A stretch of 64,000 nucleotides of DNA, taken from the NCBI RefSeq assembly GCF_033115175.1, contig NC_084833.1, positions 53,158,716 to 53,222,715 on the forward strand, written 5' to 3'. Position 1 is the stretch's first letter. Each line of letters begins with the position of its first letter. Below, in pieces: positions 22,875 through 35,154 of this stretch. The DNA comes from Lepus europaeus. Taxonomy: Eukaryota > Chordata > Mammalia > Lagomorpha > Leporidae. The notes under the pieces are model-generated. The model was not told where the DNA came from. It did not search any database and worked only from the letters and a program-made list of their open reading frames with translations. Both the position numbers and the translations under genes were made by a program.

Positions 22875-23012
22875 GAATCAGGCTCCTGGCTTGGGCCTGG
22901 CTCAGCTCCAGCTGTGTGGGCAACTGGGGGAGTGAACCAGTAGATGGGGAATCTCTGTCTTTCTGTTCCTGCCTTTCAAATACAGTAAAAATATAGAAAT
23001 ATTTTTTAAAAA
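22875..23012 (+). mobile_element. C SINE 3' fragment
   Basis: It begins within the body ('ggctcctggcttgggcctggctcagc') and ends 'cctttcaaatacagt...attttttaaaaag'. The tRNA-like head is missing. Confidence 0.85.
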
Positions 23013-23379
23013 GATCAAATGGAATAGCACCAAGTGCAGTCCTACCAGGGTACTTTTCATCTGTCTGCAGGGTAGCACTCCCAGCATCCCAGCCAATGGC
23101 TGCTAAACACAGCCATCCCCACCGTCCAGCCATTCCCAGAGCTCAGGGGCCATGCTAAGGCCTGTGTCTTCTGTGTGTTTCCCAAGGGTCCACGTGCTGG
23201 AGGCCTGGTGCTCAGTGCAGCAGGGTTGGGAAGTGGGGGAAGCTCATGGGAGGCCCCTGGAGGCATTGCCCTTGGCAGGGGTTCAAGCAGGTCTTGCAGA
23301 GTGAGCTGGTACTCACGAGAGCAGGTGCTGCGAGCAAGGCCACTCCATGCCCCTGGCCCCTTCTGAACATGGCTGCTCC

Positions 23380-23540
23380 CCTGCCTTGCTATGACACAGG
23401 CAAGACGGCCCTTGCCAGAGGTTGAACACAGGAGGCTGGCTGCACTTGGACTTCAGCCTCTAAAAATGGGAGCTAAATAAACCTCTTTTCTTCATCAAGC
23501 GCCCAGCCTCCGGTATTTTGCTACAGCAACAGCAAATGCA
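23380..23540 (+). repeat. Ancient interspersed repeat tail, family not assigned
   Basis: The pattern 'ttggacttcagcctctaaaaatgggagctaaataaacctcttttcttcatcaagcgcccagcctccggtattttgctacagcaacagcaaatgc' matches a common mammalian repeat end. Confidence 0.5.
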
Positions 23541-24228
23541 TCGAGGGGCATCAGAGGCAGTGCAGGATGTTAGCTGCCATTGGCGTGGCAGGTGCCAGGC
23601 TTCCACAAGCAGGCATGTTGCATACTGCAAATACATAAAACTAGAAAAGCTTACAAGGCTTTCACACTTGGAAGGAGCCCATGGGAAAGGCACTTCCAGT
23701 GCCTAAGAGCACTATTTTGATTGGGGGGAGCTTGGAAGATGCCACGGGACAAATTATCCATGATGCTTGTTCAACTGGGCAGATCTGACTCGGGAAGGCT
23801 ACGGCTATAGGCTTAGGGGCTTCTGCAATGGGGGTGTTATGGTGGAGGATAGTGGAGTCGAGTTTGGGCTCAACTCCAAATATAACAAGGAAAAGTGGGA
23901 AATTGTAGCTGGAGCAGAGGAGTCATGAGATGGAAAGTTACCAAGTGGAAATGCCAACGTCAGGGAGATTCTGAGCAACAGCCTCCAACAGGTTTCTTAT
24001 GACGGCAGACCAGGGTAACCAGGCCTCTCCCCAGAGATGGGGATGAGGAATACAGTACTATCAAGGGTGGCATCAGGTTAAACTGAGTGGGCAGGGTTCT
24101 TGCTAAAACTGGCCACTGCAGAGAGGACATAAAAGTCCAGAAGCCAGAGCCCAGCTGGGACAGGGGTTCAGGGGAGCCCCAGTGGAGGGAACTTCAACAG
24201 TCATGATGAGGGTTTCGGAGCAGGCCTG
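23541..24228. other. Intergenic, nothing recognised
   Basis: Purine-rich sequence, possibly an old ERV/LTR fossil by texture, but no motif fixes this. Confidence 0.4.
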
Positions 24229-24229
24229 A

Positions 24230-24300
24230 CGCTTGCCATCTGGGGAATGAACCAGCAGATGGGAAATCAATTGGTCAATCTCCCTCTCTCTGTCACCTTC
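24230..24300 (+). mobile_element. C SINE short 3' fragment
   Basis: Only 'gccatctggggaatgaaccagcagatggg...ctccctctctctgtcacc' remains. Confidence 0.6.
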
Positions 24301-24749
24301 CCTTCCCCACCCAAATCACCTCCAGTTATCCCCAGGTCTGGGCCTGTCTCACTCCAGGATGTCAGAGGAGGGACCAGTGTGGGGAGGAGAGGCCCAGGGC
24401 GGAACTGGGCTGCAGAAGCGAGCACGTGTGCCTGGGCACTGGCAGAGCAACGGTGCAGAGAGAACTGCACGCATCCTCTATTCTGCACTGACCGGCAGCG
24501 CCAGGCTATGCACTGGGCCTTCTGCTAAGTGCCAGCACCAAGGAGGCAAATCGCACACTGCACGGGGCATCCAGAGGCCCCAGAAAAACAGTTATGAAGC
24601 AAGGAGGTGGAGGGGACGCATCAAAGCTCTGGGTGTCCCACCGGCGCTTGAGTGCTCCCTGCCCTAGGCTGGGAGGTCGGAGACAGGAAGGGAAGGTCCC
24701 GGAAAGCATCAAAGAAATGAAAGAAGAGGAAGGGGAGAAAAATGCCCTT

Positions 24750-25084
24750 TTTTTAAAAAAAGATTTTTATTTATTTATTTGACAGGTAGAGTTACAGACA
24801 GTGAGAGAAAGAGACAGAGAGAAAGGTCTTCTTTCCATTGGTTCACTCCCCAAATGGCCACCACGGATGGAGTTTTGCCAATCTGAAACCAGGAGCCAGG
24901 TGCTTCCTCCTGGTCTCCCACGCGGGTGCAGGCGCCCAAGCACTTGGGCCATCCTCCACTGCCCTCCCGGGCCACAGCAGAGAGCTGGACTGGAAGAGGA
25001 GCAACTGGGACTAGAACCTGGAGCCCACATGGGATGGCGGCGCCACAGGTGGAGGATTAACCAAGTGAGCCACGGCGCCGGCCC
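24750..25084 (-). mobile_element. C SINE, full length, well preserved
   Basis: It runs from 'aaaaaaagatttttatttatttatttgacaggtagagtta' to 'gagccacggcgccggcccc'. Flanks 'aaatgccctttt' and 'aaagcaccttttg' suggest an imperfect target-site duplication. Confidence 0.93.
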
Positions 25085-25835
25085 CAAAAAGCACCTTTTG
25101 AGAGTTTTAGAATGCTACCCCAGCAAGAGCCGGCGCTTCTGTGTCCTTCCTCGCTCGTACTTCTCAATGGCTTAGTCCCGGTTGTATTTGACTTGTATTT
25201 AAAGGTCAGCATAATCCATGCCCAGGAAGCCCCCTGCTGCCCACCCCCAGACCCTGGCCCACTCCAGCTTGCATAGAAGTCTTTCCACCAGCCCCTTGGG
25301 TTAAGCAGAGCTGGGAGTGAATGAAAGAAGTCTCCAAAGGCTTTCTCCCGTCATCAGCTGGGACCCTCTGGTTCTAAACAGCGTCACCTACTTTAGCCAC
25401 TTTAAGCAAACAGAGGGATCTGTTGGTGGAGGCAGGGGTGCCTCAGGGTCTCCCAGGGGCAGGGAGGCAGCAGGAACTGGCCCCAGCGGTGCCGCCTCTG
25501 GCTCCGGCTGATACCTGCCCCTGACCTAGTTAGCTGTGGCGACGAGGCGAGTCACAGAGAAGAAACACGGCTGCCAGGTGCTGCTCCATTCAGGGAGCGG
25601 AGGCCAGTGGGCGGCTCTCAAAGAGAGGGCAGGTGCTCTTAGCAGTGTCCATCTCCCAGGGGAGCCAGCCAAGGGCTGACCTAAAGCCCGAACAAGAACG
25701 GGCTTGGAGACCAGGAGGGCAGCTGAACAGGAGCCTCTCTCTTATTTTTAAAATTCATATAAAGGGAACAGATTTCATGTATTTTATAGATACAATGCTA
25801 AAGCCATTACTATACTTCCCTCCCTCCCTCCTTCT
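25085..25835. other. Intergenic, no gene recognised
   Basis: Unique-looking sequence with a (CCCT)n-like patch at 25820-25850. Confidence 0.5.
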
Positions 25836-25839
25836 TCCC

Positions 25840-26570
25840 CCCTTATTTTTTATAGCAACCTTTTTGATAGATAATTCACATATTACATCCAATCACCAAG
25901 TTAAAGTGCAGGATTCTGTGGTTTTTAGTGCACGCATGGAGATGTGCAACTGCCACCACAATCAATTTCAGAATGCTTCATTGTCTTAAACAAGAATCCC
26001 ACATGGACTGGAAGTCACGGCCCATTTCCCTCCAAAAGTCTGCCCCGGTCCCAGGCACCCAGCATCCACTTTCTGTCTCTGTGGATTTGTCCCTTCCGGA
26101 CACTTCCTATCCACTGAATCTATAGCATGTGGTCCTGACTTCTGAGCTCTGATCACTTAGCATAGACGTGAGCAAGGTTTACACAGCAGAATGTGGATCC
26201 ACGTTACACAGCATGTAGCGAGGCTCATCTCTTCATTGCTGAAATCGCATTGTGTCTATAAACCACATGTTGAGAGTTTGTTCCTCAGCTGATTCATATT
26301 TGAGTTGTTTCTACATTTGGGCTACTGGGATCTGTCATGTGCAGGCTTTTATAGGGGCCTACGTCACCATCGCTGTTGGGTAGACGCGTAGGAGCGGAAT
26401 TGCTGGGTCATTCGGTGGTTCTGTGTTTAACATCTGAAGAACTGCCAGACCGTCCCAAAGCTCCTGCTCATCCCACCAGCAGGCTGCGAGGGTTCCAGCT
26501 CCCCTTGTCCCCAGCACTTCTGTCCTGTTTTTGCTCCCCAGAGCCCTGGCAAGTGGGCTCTGGTTAGAGA
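25840..26570 (-). mobile_element. Old L1M fragment (reverse complement)
   Basis: Read on +, it shows the usual order of reversed L1M tails: 'aattcacatattacatcc', 'tatagcatgtggtcctgac', 'cacttagcatagacgtgagcaagg', 'gcggaattgctgggtcattcggtgg', 'gaagaactgccagacc' and 'tcccaccagcaggctgcgagggttcc'. Confidence 0.75.
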
Positions 26571-27334
26571 TTTTTCTCCTGGCCTCTGCAGGCCTGGGCT
26601 AAGAGGGACTGCAAGCTAGAGGGGGCAGAGAGGAGGCTGCTCAGTGGCAGAGCCCAGGGCTGTAGTCCACGGCTGACTATGGACCTGCCTCACCGGTGAG
26701 TTATCAGAGCCACAAAGCCCAAACAATGCACCTTTGGCTCCATTTTCCTTTGCTATAATGAAGAACCTGAGGAACTTTACCAAAAAAAGAGGTTCACGGA
26801 GCTCACAGTGTTAGAGGCCCAGAGCCCCAACAGCACCGTGCTGCCTCTGGCCAGGTCCCATTATGGCGTGTGAGCCCAAGGGGTCACATGTGAGATGGGA
26901 AGCCAGAGAGAAGGGACAGGACAAGCATTGACAACCCCTCTCCAGAACTGGGGTCCCACGACAGCTACCTCAATTCCTTCCAAAGAAAACTCATCATCTT
27001 GCCCTAGACTCTGCCTCGCCGGGTCCTGCCACCCCTCACGCCACCACCCTAGGCACCAAGCTTCAGCACGCAGACTTGGGGGACAAATCACAAGCCATCC
27101 ATAGCAGCCTCCTCGCCATAGCTTGCTGCATCCAGCAGGTGGGGCCAGAGAGGCAGTTGAGAGAGGAGCTATGCAGACTGGGAGAAAAGGGTGGTCTCCC
27201 TGGGGAATGCTCAGCTTGGGAGACACCTCCCATGACAGCTGCCACTGGTCAGGCATCCGCTGTGTGCTGCACCGCCCAGGAGGGACACACCCACTGTCTC
27301 AGCAACCTTCCCAGCCAGGAGCAGGCATTGGATT

Positions 27335-27335
<1 letters not shown>
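26571..27335. other. Intergenic, no gene recognised
   Basis: Nothing coding or repetitive is recognised. Two partly overlapping open frames (26861-27256, - and 27076-27381, +) have no family features. Confidence 0.5.
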
Positions 27336-27336
<1 letters not shown>

Positions 27337-27369
<33 letters not shown>

Positions 27370-27643
27370 TTATTTATTTGAAAGTCAGAGTTACACAGTG
27401 AGGAAGAGACAGAGAGAGATCTTCCAACCTCTGGTTCACTCCCCAAACAGCTGCAATGGCCAGGGCTGGGCCAATCCAAAGCCAGGAACCAGGATCTCCC
27501 TGGGATCAGGGAGCCCAAGCACTTGGGCCATTTTTCACTGATTTCCCAGGCTGTTAGCAGGGAGCTGGATTGAAAGTGGAGCAGCCGGGACTCGAACCAG
27601 CATCCATATGGGATGTCAGCATCGCTGGCAGCAGCTCTATTAG
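27337..27643 (-). mobile_element. C SINE with (CT)n, head truncated
   Basis: A (CT)n tract at 27337-27366 precedes 'gatttatttatttgaaagtcagagttacac'. The body is clear. The tRNA-like head breaks off after 'ccatatgggatgtcagc'. Confidence 0.88.
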
Positions 27644-27644
27644 G

Positions 27645-28950
27645 TTCATTCTCGAGGTGATCAGCTGGCTGCAGACTCTGACAGCTTTGTCTGCCCCAGT
27701 GTTTCTCTCCCCCCTGCCAACTGTTTTTCTTTTCTCTCTTGCGCAGGAGCCTTCCTAGACTTTTTTCCCCAATTGCCCCTATGGTTACTTTTTTGTTGTT
27801 GTTGTTTATATCCTATATGTCCATCTGTGCTTTATACATACAGAGGAAGATATTTGTGCCCCCCAAGGATGAGTCAGTGCCCCTCAGGGGCACAATTGCC
27901 CTGCTAGAAACTGTGCCTGGAGCGCAGCAGGCTGTGAGGGGAAGTGAGAGGAGGCACCTGCCCCAGGAGCACAGGTGAGAGGAGGAGTTAGGATGCCAAG
28001 CACTGCCTGGAGAGACGGGAGTGGCCATCTCTGCTTGCAGCAAGAGCCAGGCGTGGGGTCTGGCTGAATTCAGTGCATTGTTCCTAACTCCATCCTCTCT
28101 TCCCTGTGGCAGCTTCTGAGTAAGAGTGGCCTCTGTCTCAGGTGACCCCTGGGGAGCTGACTGGGCCGCACAGCATTGAGTCCAGGTGGCCAGGGAAACA
28201 AGAGCCCAGGCTGCTGGGGGAGGGGAGGGCCTCACCGCACTGCCACGCTGGTCCTGCCCATCCGGGCCGCTGCCCTCTGCCCTCGAGAGCTGCAGGAGGG
28301 CTGCTGGGCTGGGCGGCTACGAAGGGCATGCTCTTTAGACTGGAGGGGACTTCAAGCACCGTTGACTGCACTCTCGCTCTCTCTTACAAAGAATCACCCC
28401 GACCCCGTCCCAGCACACACACCTGGCTGTGGTTTGGCTTTGCTCTCGAGGACACTGGCGCTGTGCACCATCTCTCTCCACCCTGCAGTCTGGCACAGGG
28501 CTGTCTCTCACACATGGCCTTGCCCTTGCCTTCAGCATGCAAAACCTCAAGGACACATCCGGCATCAGTGGTGGGACAGCAAAGCTCCATTTGGGGAGCA
28601 GGGTTTACACTGTGATCTGTTTGTGGGTTTTGCTCTTCTTTCTTTCTTTAACCTCTGGGTAGCAACAGTCTGTGATTTCGTGGGAGATACGCTGGTGAAT
28701 TTAGTCTTTGACCCTGGTGCCTGACATACAGCTCCTTAAACCCTTGGACTCTATTGAGTGACAAGAACAACTTTCGTATGCTAAGGAGAAGGCTGGGGGC
28801 TGGGGGCCACTAGATAACACCAGGACTGGTGACCCGAAAGGCCCTGGGGGAGGGGAGATGGAGTTGTTCACCACAAGCATCAATTTTGCCTTCAGAGCAA
28901 TGACATCACCATAAAAAGAGAAACAAACAAGAACCCTCCAGCAACAAGCC
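27645..28950. other. Intergenic, no gene recognised
   Basis: GC-rich sequence. Overlapping open frames to 182 residues at 28142-28724 are not supported by any protein signature. Confidence 0.5.
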
Positions 28951-28954
28951 TTTG

Positions 28955-29255
28955 TCTCGGCAGCGGGACACTGTTAGAGATACCCACACCGGAAGTTGGA
29001 GTCCTAGCTCCACTTCTGACCCAGCTTCCTGCAGGTGCACATCCTGGGAGGTTGCAGGTGATGGCCCAAGTATTTGAGTCCCTTTAACCTTGGGCGAGAC
29101 CCAGATGGAGTTCCTGGCTCCTGGCTTCAGCCCTGCCCAGCACTAGCTGTTGCGGGTATTTGGGCAGTGAACCAATGGATGGAAGTGTTTTCTTTCTCTC
29201 TGTCTCCTTTTCAGGTAGAATGAAAATGAAAAAAACTTAAATTTAAAAAAAAAAA
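28955..29255 (+). mobile_element. C SINE, old and diverged
   Basis: It shows 'gttggagtcctagctccacttctgacccagcttcctgc', 'gatggcccaagtatttgagtccc' and 'gggcagtgaaccaatggatgg'. Confidence 0.85.
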
Positions 29256-30730
29256 CCCTAATGATAGGGTTCAAAGAGCTGGGTTGGTGTCATCCTGCAC
29301 AGCATATGGGGACTCCACAGTTGATGTATTTATTTGGTAATGTGTGTGGCAGTGGCATGCCACGCACTGTATGAACTCTGTGCATGTTCAGGGAGGCAAG
29401 AGCTTCTAAAGATAAAAGGAGGTGGTTACATAAGTTGTTTTGAAGCAATTATCCTTGGCTACCAGGATAACAAGGCCGTGTCGGGCTGAGATTGGACAGG
29501 CGGTTGCTCAGCAGACGTCCTCGCAGAAGCGTTTTCTGTGTGAGGCTATGGTCTGGCAGACTCTCTGGTGACAGTTCTTGTTATCAGACTCCATGCCTGA
29601 GAGCCCCTCCTAGCGACCTCCCAGCTTCACTGGTTTACTTATTCTGCTAGGGCTTGACACAAGCCACTCCATTTTGATTCTGACAGCTTTCACAGTAAGC
29701 ACATGAAAGTGCTGTGTGGGCGATGCTCCTGCATGGGGCACAGGAGCTGCGTATGCCCCTCACTTCACAGCAGATCCTGGGTGTTTCGTCCATGTGCCTG
29801 TCCCCGAGTTGCATCCTTGCTCACTGGTGCAGGGAGCAAAGTGCTTCCTTGGGAATTATAAGCAAATCGTAAGCAACAGGGAGTAGGTAAGTGAAGCGCT
29901 GTCCTGTGGGAGCCCTTGGTCACAGCCAGGGAGAAGCCCAGGTGATAGCCTGGGACTCGGACAGGCCTCTTGCAGTAGGGCAGTCTTGTGGGACAGAGCC
30001 CTCAACGTGTGAGGACTGTGCTGCCCAGGGGTGACTAGTGTGAGAACACAGTGACACGGCGGGACTCTGCTGCTGGCTGCAGAGTTGGGGGACGGATTGG
30101 TGCTGTGAGTGAAAGCCACTCGCAGCCATCCATGCAGCGTTCACTGGAGCCCAGTCCCTGTGCCCTTCCCATGCACAATCTCAGGAACGCACTGACAGCC
30201 CTGGAGAAGAGGCACAACTGTGGTGCTCTCGTCGCACGTGTGGACACTGGGGTGGCAAGAGCATAAACACCAAGATCACCAGCTGCGGAACGCCAGACTG
30301 GGGATTTCCACCAGGTCCTACCCTGGGTGGGAACCAGGTTTGGTACCGGTTTTAGAAAGAATTTATCAATTAACCTCCAAAGTTTTGCATAGGAAATACA
30401 CGCACTTTTTATACATTTCATCAGGTACAGAAAGGCAAAAAGGAAGGAGATGCACGCCGATGCATACACAGTAATGCACGGAACACTGTGCACCCTGCCT
30501 CACTTCATGTTTCCTCTCAAATGTCAACTTATCACAGCCGTGTCTCCCCAGTTCACTAGGTAGGAAGAAGGCAATTCTCCCTCGACCTTCGCCATGTGTT
30601 TTCTGCTTTTTTTTTTTTTTCATGGCATTGATTATCATGCTAAGTAGTCTTTCTTTCCGTGTGTGTGTGTGTGTGTGTGTAGTGGTGGCTGTGGTAGAAG
30701 TGCTGGTTTAGACACCTACATCTACATTTA
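29256..30730. other. Intergenic, no clear repeat or gene
   Basis: Repeat-poor for this window. A 12-bp palindrome gtggcatgccac lies at about 29352. A (TG)n tract lies at 30659-30680. Confidence 0.5.
30659..30680. repeat. (TG)n microsatellite
   Basis: An uninterrupted run of about 11 units. Confidence 0.95.
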
Positions 30731-30734
30731 TAGA

Positions 30735-30850
30735 GATGTAAACTCTGTAAGAGCAGGGACTTTTTTTGCTTTGTTCATCTCTAGTCCAGCAGCTAAAACA
30801 GAGCCAGCACCTGTCAGCCCCCAGCAAATGTGTGTTTGTAGAATGGACAA
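30735..30850 (+). mobile_element. L2 3' end
   Basis: The sequence 'taaactctgtaagagcagggactttttttgctttgttcatctctagtccagcagct...agcaaatgtgtgtttgtagaatgg' is the standard L2 tail. Confidence 0.8.
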
Positions 30851-30943
30851 AAGGACAAAGCTGCTTAGTTCTTTTGTTAGTGCAGACAGTGCCTCACTGG
30901 TGTTTTCCAAACTGTAACTATGCCTTTTTAAAGGAAAGACTTT

Positions 30944-31275
30944 GGGGCTGGCCTTATGGTGTAGTATGTTGGGCTGCCATCCGTGACGCTGGCATCCCAC
31001 GTGGGCATCAGTTCGAGTCCCAGCTGCTCCACTTCTGATCCAACCGCCTGCTAATGCATCTGGGAAAGCAGTAGAGGATGGCCCAAGTGTTTGGACCCCT
31101 GAACCCATGCTGGAGACCTGGATGAAGATCTTGGCCCTGACTTTGTTGTGGCCCAGGCCTGACCATTGTGGTCATTTGGGGAGTGAACCAGTGGATGGAC
31201 GATCTGTCTCTCCTTCTCTCTCTGTAATTCTTCCCTTAAAATAAATTTTTTAAATCTTTCAAAAATTAAAAATAA
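30944..31275 (+). mobile_element. C SINE, full length
   Basis: The head 'ggggctggccttatggtgtagtatgttgggctgcc' and B box 'gttcgagtccc' are clear. The tail is 'aaataaattttttaaatctttc'. It is followed tail-to-tail by an inverted copy. Confidence 0.92.
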
Positions 31276-31290
31276 AAAGAACAACTTTAT

Positions 31291-31597
31291 TAAATGTTTA
31301 TTTATTTCCACTTACTTGAAAGGCAGGGAAAGAGAAAGTGAGAAAGAGACCTTCTGTCCAATGGTTAATTCTCCAAGTGTCCGCCCTGCCTCGACCACCC
31401 ACAATAGCCAGGGCTGGGCCAGTCCAAAGACAGGAGCCAGGAACTCCAAGTACTTGGGCCTCATCCACTGCTCCCAAGTGCATTAGCAGGAAGTTGGACT
31501 GGAAGTGTGAGGTAGCTGGGACTTGAATTGGCACTCCAATATGGGAAATGGACATCCTACATGGTGGCTTAATCCACTATGCCACAGCACCTGCCAG
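31291..31597 (-). mobile_element. C SINE, inverted next to the previous copy
   Basis: It runs from 'taaatgtttatttatttcc' to 'ccactatgccacagcacctgcca'. The two copies can form a long hairpin. Confidence 0.9.
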
Positions 31598-31784
31598 GGT
31601 GCGTTTCCAGGAACACACTAATTGCTACTCTCCTTATCTTACAATTTGAATCAGTGTGGCTGCTGTCAGAAAGTAGAACGTGAAGTTTGAGAAACCCTCA
31701 CATCTCCTTTCCAGCTGACCACAGTCACCATCTTCTGCTTGGACAGGGTGCTGCCAACACCACCATGGCTTCTCACCGACAAGT

Positions 31785-31975
31785 GCCACTGTTCTCTCCA
31801 CAGCAATCAAGAACAGGTGCACTAAATTGTGGTCCCTGGACCCATAGCATGAGCATCATGGGGAACATAGAGCTACCAGGTTGAGGACCCCAGCCCCAAG
31901 CCTGTGCTGAACACACACCGGGCCCCCACTGATTCTGATGCTTGCTGAAGGTTGAGAACCCCCAGACCTGGGGAG
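31785..31975 (+). mobile_element. MER20/MER5-like hAT DNA-transposon fossil
   Basis: The order 'gtggtccctggaccc', 'gagcatcatggggaac', 'ccccactgattctgatgcttgctgaaggttgagaaccccc' is that of a hAT-Charlie MITE. Exact family is not certain. Confidence 0.5.
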
Positions 31976-32645
31976 ACGATGGACACCAGGGTGCCGCTGG
32001 CAGGGTGGGCCAGCCTCAGGAGCCCACCAGGGACGTTCCAAAGCCCTACGGCAAAACCAGCAGGGAGCTGTCATCTTGCAGGGGCTTTAAACAAACAGCC
32101 CCACTCCCAGGGACCGCCTGAGGTCCAGGAGGACTAGGCAGAGCATGACAATGCCAGAGGGAATGGCAGAAGACACACAGTTAGCAGAGGCTATGCAAAC
32201 GGCCCCGGTCCTAGGAAGTCATTCCCTTGTTGGGTGTTGGTTCAGGGGCTTCCCTTTGCATCCCACTCAGCTTGCATCAGAAGGTCAGGGGCAATCATAT
32301 CGAAAGGAGGGGTGTGGAGAGCCTGAGCTCCCGAGAAAAGGGGTCTCCAACGTGAGTGCTTCTGCAGCAGGCCTCAGCCTGGCTGGGAGCGAGTTCTGGG
32401 TGCAGAGAGAGCTTAGCGCGTGAACTCCTGACCCAGGCATCCTGACAGCGCAGCGTGAGGGGCAGATAAAAGGTTTGCCTGCATAAACAGAAAGAGCCCT
32501 CTGCACGGAGACCCTCCGTAACCCTTTGTGGTCTGAGCCATCGGCCGTGGAGCCTCCCCTCGCTCTGCCTTCCCTGGAGCCCAGCAGAGCGCGCACAAAG
32601 GGAGCTCTGTTGGCTGGGCCAGTAATGAGGCCGATGATGATAATA
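31976..32645. other. Intergenic, no gene recognised
   Basis: Unique-looking GC-rich sequence. Open frames on the - strand (to 156 residues) overlap in several frames and have no domain signature. Confidence 0.5.
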
Positions 32646-32649
32646 TAAT

Positions 32650-32830
32650 CCCAGCCAGCGCTCCCAGATGCTTCCCACGTGCCAAGCCCCAAGCTCAGTG
32701 CTCCAAAGAGTCTATTTTGTGTAGGACTCACAACAGCCCCACAAGGTAGATACAATTCCCATCCTCCTGTTTACACACGAGGAAAATGGGGCTCAGAAAA
32801 GTGGAACCTGGGTAGTAAGTCACGCAGGGC
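32650..32830 (-). mobile_element. MIR element
   Basis: Read on +, 'ccacgtgccaagccccaagctcagtgctcc...ctcacaacagccccacaaggtagata...cccatcctcctgtttacacacgaggaaaatggggctcag' is reversed MIR. Confidence 0.85.
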
Positions 32831-32894
32831 TGGCCTTGGTCCCTGGCACCCAACTTTACAATTAAATGCCAGTGCCTCGAACCAGGGGCTTTTA

Positions 32895-32937
32895 TAAAAA
32901 AACAAACAACAACAACAACAACAACAACAAAAAAACA
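32895..32937. repeat. (CAA)n simple repeat
   Basis: About 9 CAA units flanked by A-rich sequence. On the - strand it gives a poly-Val open frame, which is an artefact. Confidence 0.9.
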
Positions 32938-33249
32938 GTAAGCTTTTGTAACTCTTTTAACCAAGGAGAAACTACATAGAAGATGAGAGACGTTTACAAT
33001 GACACATTAGCATATCCAAGCAAGAAAATCCAGAGGGTAGCAAAAACACAGCCAGAAAGGAGTTCTTACCCACGCCTGGGTGCCGCTGCTTCCAAGTTGA
33101 CTTTCCCGACTGCTGACAGAACCTCATGTTGGAGAAGGGTCGCTTCTCACCTGTGGAGCTGGCTGAGGGTTTTGAGCAGCCTCAGGGCATCACAGTTAAT
33201 AGTCAACATTCAGGAGTTAAACACACCTGTTTGAATCTCTGGTCTGTTT

Positions 33250-33490
33250 TCCCTCATTTTCTTTTAATTTGGAGCACAACTGACAGGCATCAGATTCATT
33301 TTTTTAATGAGTTTTGGGAACTGCGGACCAGTGCCAGGTGCCTACCATCACAATCAAGGTGCAAAATCCTCCAAATATCCCCATGCTCCTTTGTGGTCAA
33401 ACCCCTTCCCTTATCCCAGCTCAGCAGCCAATAATCTGTCTGCCGTCCCAGTAGTCTCGCCTTTTCTAGAATATAATATAAATGGAATCA
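33250..33490 (-). mobile_element. Old L1M fragment (reverse complement)
   Basis: The pattern 'tttaatttggagcacaactgac...catcacaatcaaggtgcaaaatcctcc...ccaataatctgtctgccgtcccagtagtctcgccttttctagaatataatataaatggaatc' is typical of reversed L1M 3' sequence. Confidence 0.65.
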
Positions 33491-33493
33491 GGA

Positions 33494-33830
33494 GGGGCCA
33501 GCACTATGGGGAAGCTGGTAAAGCCACCGCCTGCAGTGCTGGCATCCCATATGACGCCAGGTTCGAGACCCCGCTACTCTACTTCCAATCCAGCTCTCTG
33601 CTATGGCCTGGGAGAACAGTAGAAGATGGCCCAAGTCCTTGGGCCCCTGCACCCATGTGGGAGACCCAGAAGAAGCTCCTGGTTCCTGGCTTCAGATTGG
33701 CACAGCTCTGGCTGTTGAGAACAACTGGGGAGTGAACCATTGGATGGAAGACCTCTCTGTCTGCCTCTCCTCTCTCTGTGTAACTCTGACTTTCAAATAA
33801 ATAAATAAATAAATAAATAAAGTAAAAAAT
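33494..33830 (+). mobile_element. C SINE, full length, with (AAAT)n tail
   Basis: The head 'ggggccagcactatggggaagctggtaaagcc' carries small changes. The body is well kept. The tail is six or more AAAT units (33795-33820). Confidence 0.94.
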
Positions 33831-34845
33831 GCTTTCAGGATGCTTCCATTTTGTGCCTTGGACACTTCCCAGGTGACCCAGGTGATGGCTGGCAGGGACG
33901 AGGCAGGGACTAGGCATCCTGTGGTTTGGAACCAACGAGCTCACAAGCTAGAGAACCCTGGAGAGGCAGGTCCTGGCAGTCAGGCTCAGTGCCAGAACCC
34001 GAACCCAGAACTCTCCAGCTCCAAGTCCAGCCTTCTTTGCACTGCTCCAGCGGCTTCCAACCACGTCTGTCAGGAAGGGAAGCACTGCTGGGCCTGCCCG
34101 AGCTGTTCTGTCAGCTGGAGAAGAGGCCTGCAGGTTTGTGACAAGGCCTGATGGTGACAGATCTTTCCTTGTGGCCTGCAGAGCCAGGACGGGGTAAGCA
34201 GCTCTAAGGGCAGTGCCCAGGCATCTGTGCTTTTTAGTGGATTTCTCATTAAGTAAATTTATTATGCAACCAGCATCAAAACTTGCCCCAGAGAAGACAT
34301 AAATACATCGTCCTGTCCCAAGAAGGGGAGAGAATTAGGTAGAAATACATTTCTTTTGCAGAGAAACGTTTTTCTTCCAGAGTTGCCTAATAACACCAAT
34401 TATTTGCTTTTCCTCTTTGGGTGCTGGTTCCACCAAAATCCTCTTCCTCCATTTCAGACACCTCAGTGAGAATGCATGGAGCACAAGGATCCACCTGCTA
34501 AATGAAAGTGCCAGACAGCCAGGCGTGAGGCTTGTCCCACCTGCACTGAGTGTCAGGGGTGATGGCCAGGAATTCGGTCCTCTGGGTCGCCTCTGCCTAC
34601 CCACCCATGGAAACTTGGCCGGTTCAATGTATGTTTTGGCTATTCACTGGCTGTTACTCATGGAAACCCTGAATCCATGTGAACACTCTTTCCAAAGCCA
34701 GATGGAGTTTCCATTCAGAAAATTCTTGGCACCGGTTTCTTCAGAACAATAGCAAGTTACAGGCAGGACCTGGGAAGGCTCTGTGAAATTGATGAGGCTG
34801 GACTGAAGGGGAGGTGTACCTGGTGACTTATCCCTGTTTTGTTTT
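33831..34845. other. Intergenic, no gene recognised
   Basis: Mixed composition, nothing recognised on either strand. Confidence 0.5.
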
Positions 34846-34851
34846 GTTTTG

Positions 34852-35154
34852 TTTAAGATTTATTTTTATTTGAGAGGCAGAGTTACACAGAGAGATCTTT
34901 CACCCACTGGTTCACTCCCCAAATGGCTTCAATAGCCAGAGCTTGAGCTGATCTGAAGTCAGGAGCCAGGAGCTTCCTCCAGACCTCCTACATGGGTACA
35001 GGAGCCCTAGCACTTGGGCCATCTTGCACTGCTTTCCCAGGCTATCAGCAGGGAGCTGGATTGGATGTGGAACAGCCAGGACTCGAACTGGTGCCCATAT
35101 GGGATGCTGGTGTTGTTGGCAGAGGCTTAACCTGCTATGCCACAGCACTGGCTC
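34852..35154 (-). mobile_element. C SINE, full length
   Basis: It runs from 'tttaagatttatttttatttgagaggcagagttac' to 'ctatgccacagcactggctcc'. A (TTTTG)n tract (34834-34852) precedes it. Confidence 0.93.

Noticed and set aside
32895-32964. Poly-Val open frame on the - strand
   Set aside because: A (CAA)n simple repeat read in reverse.
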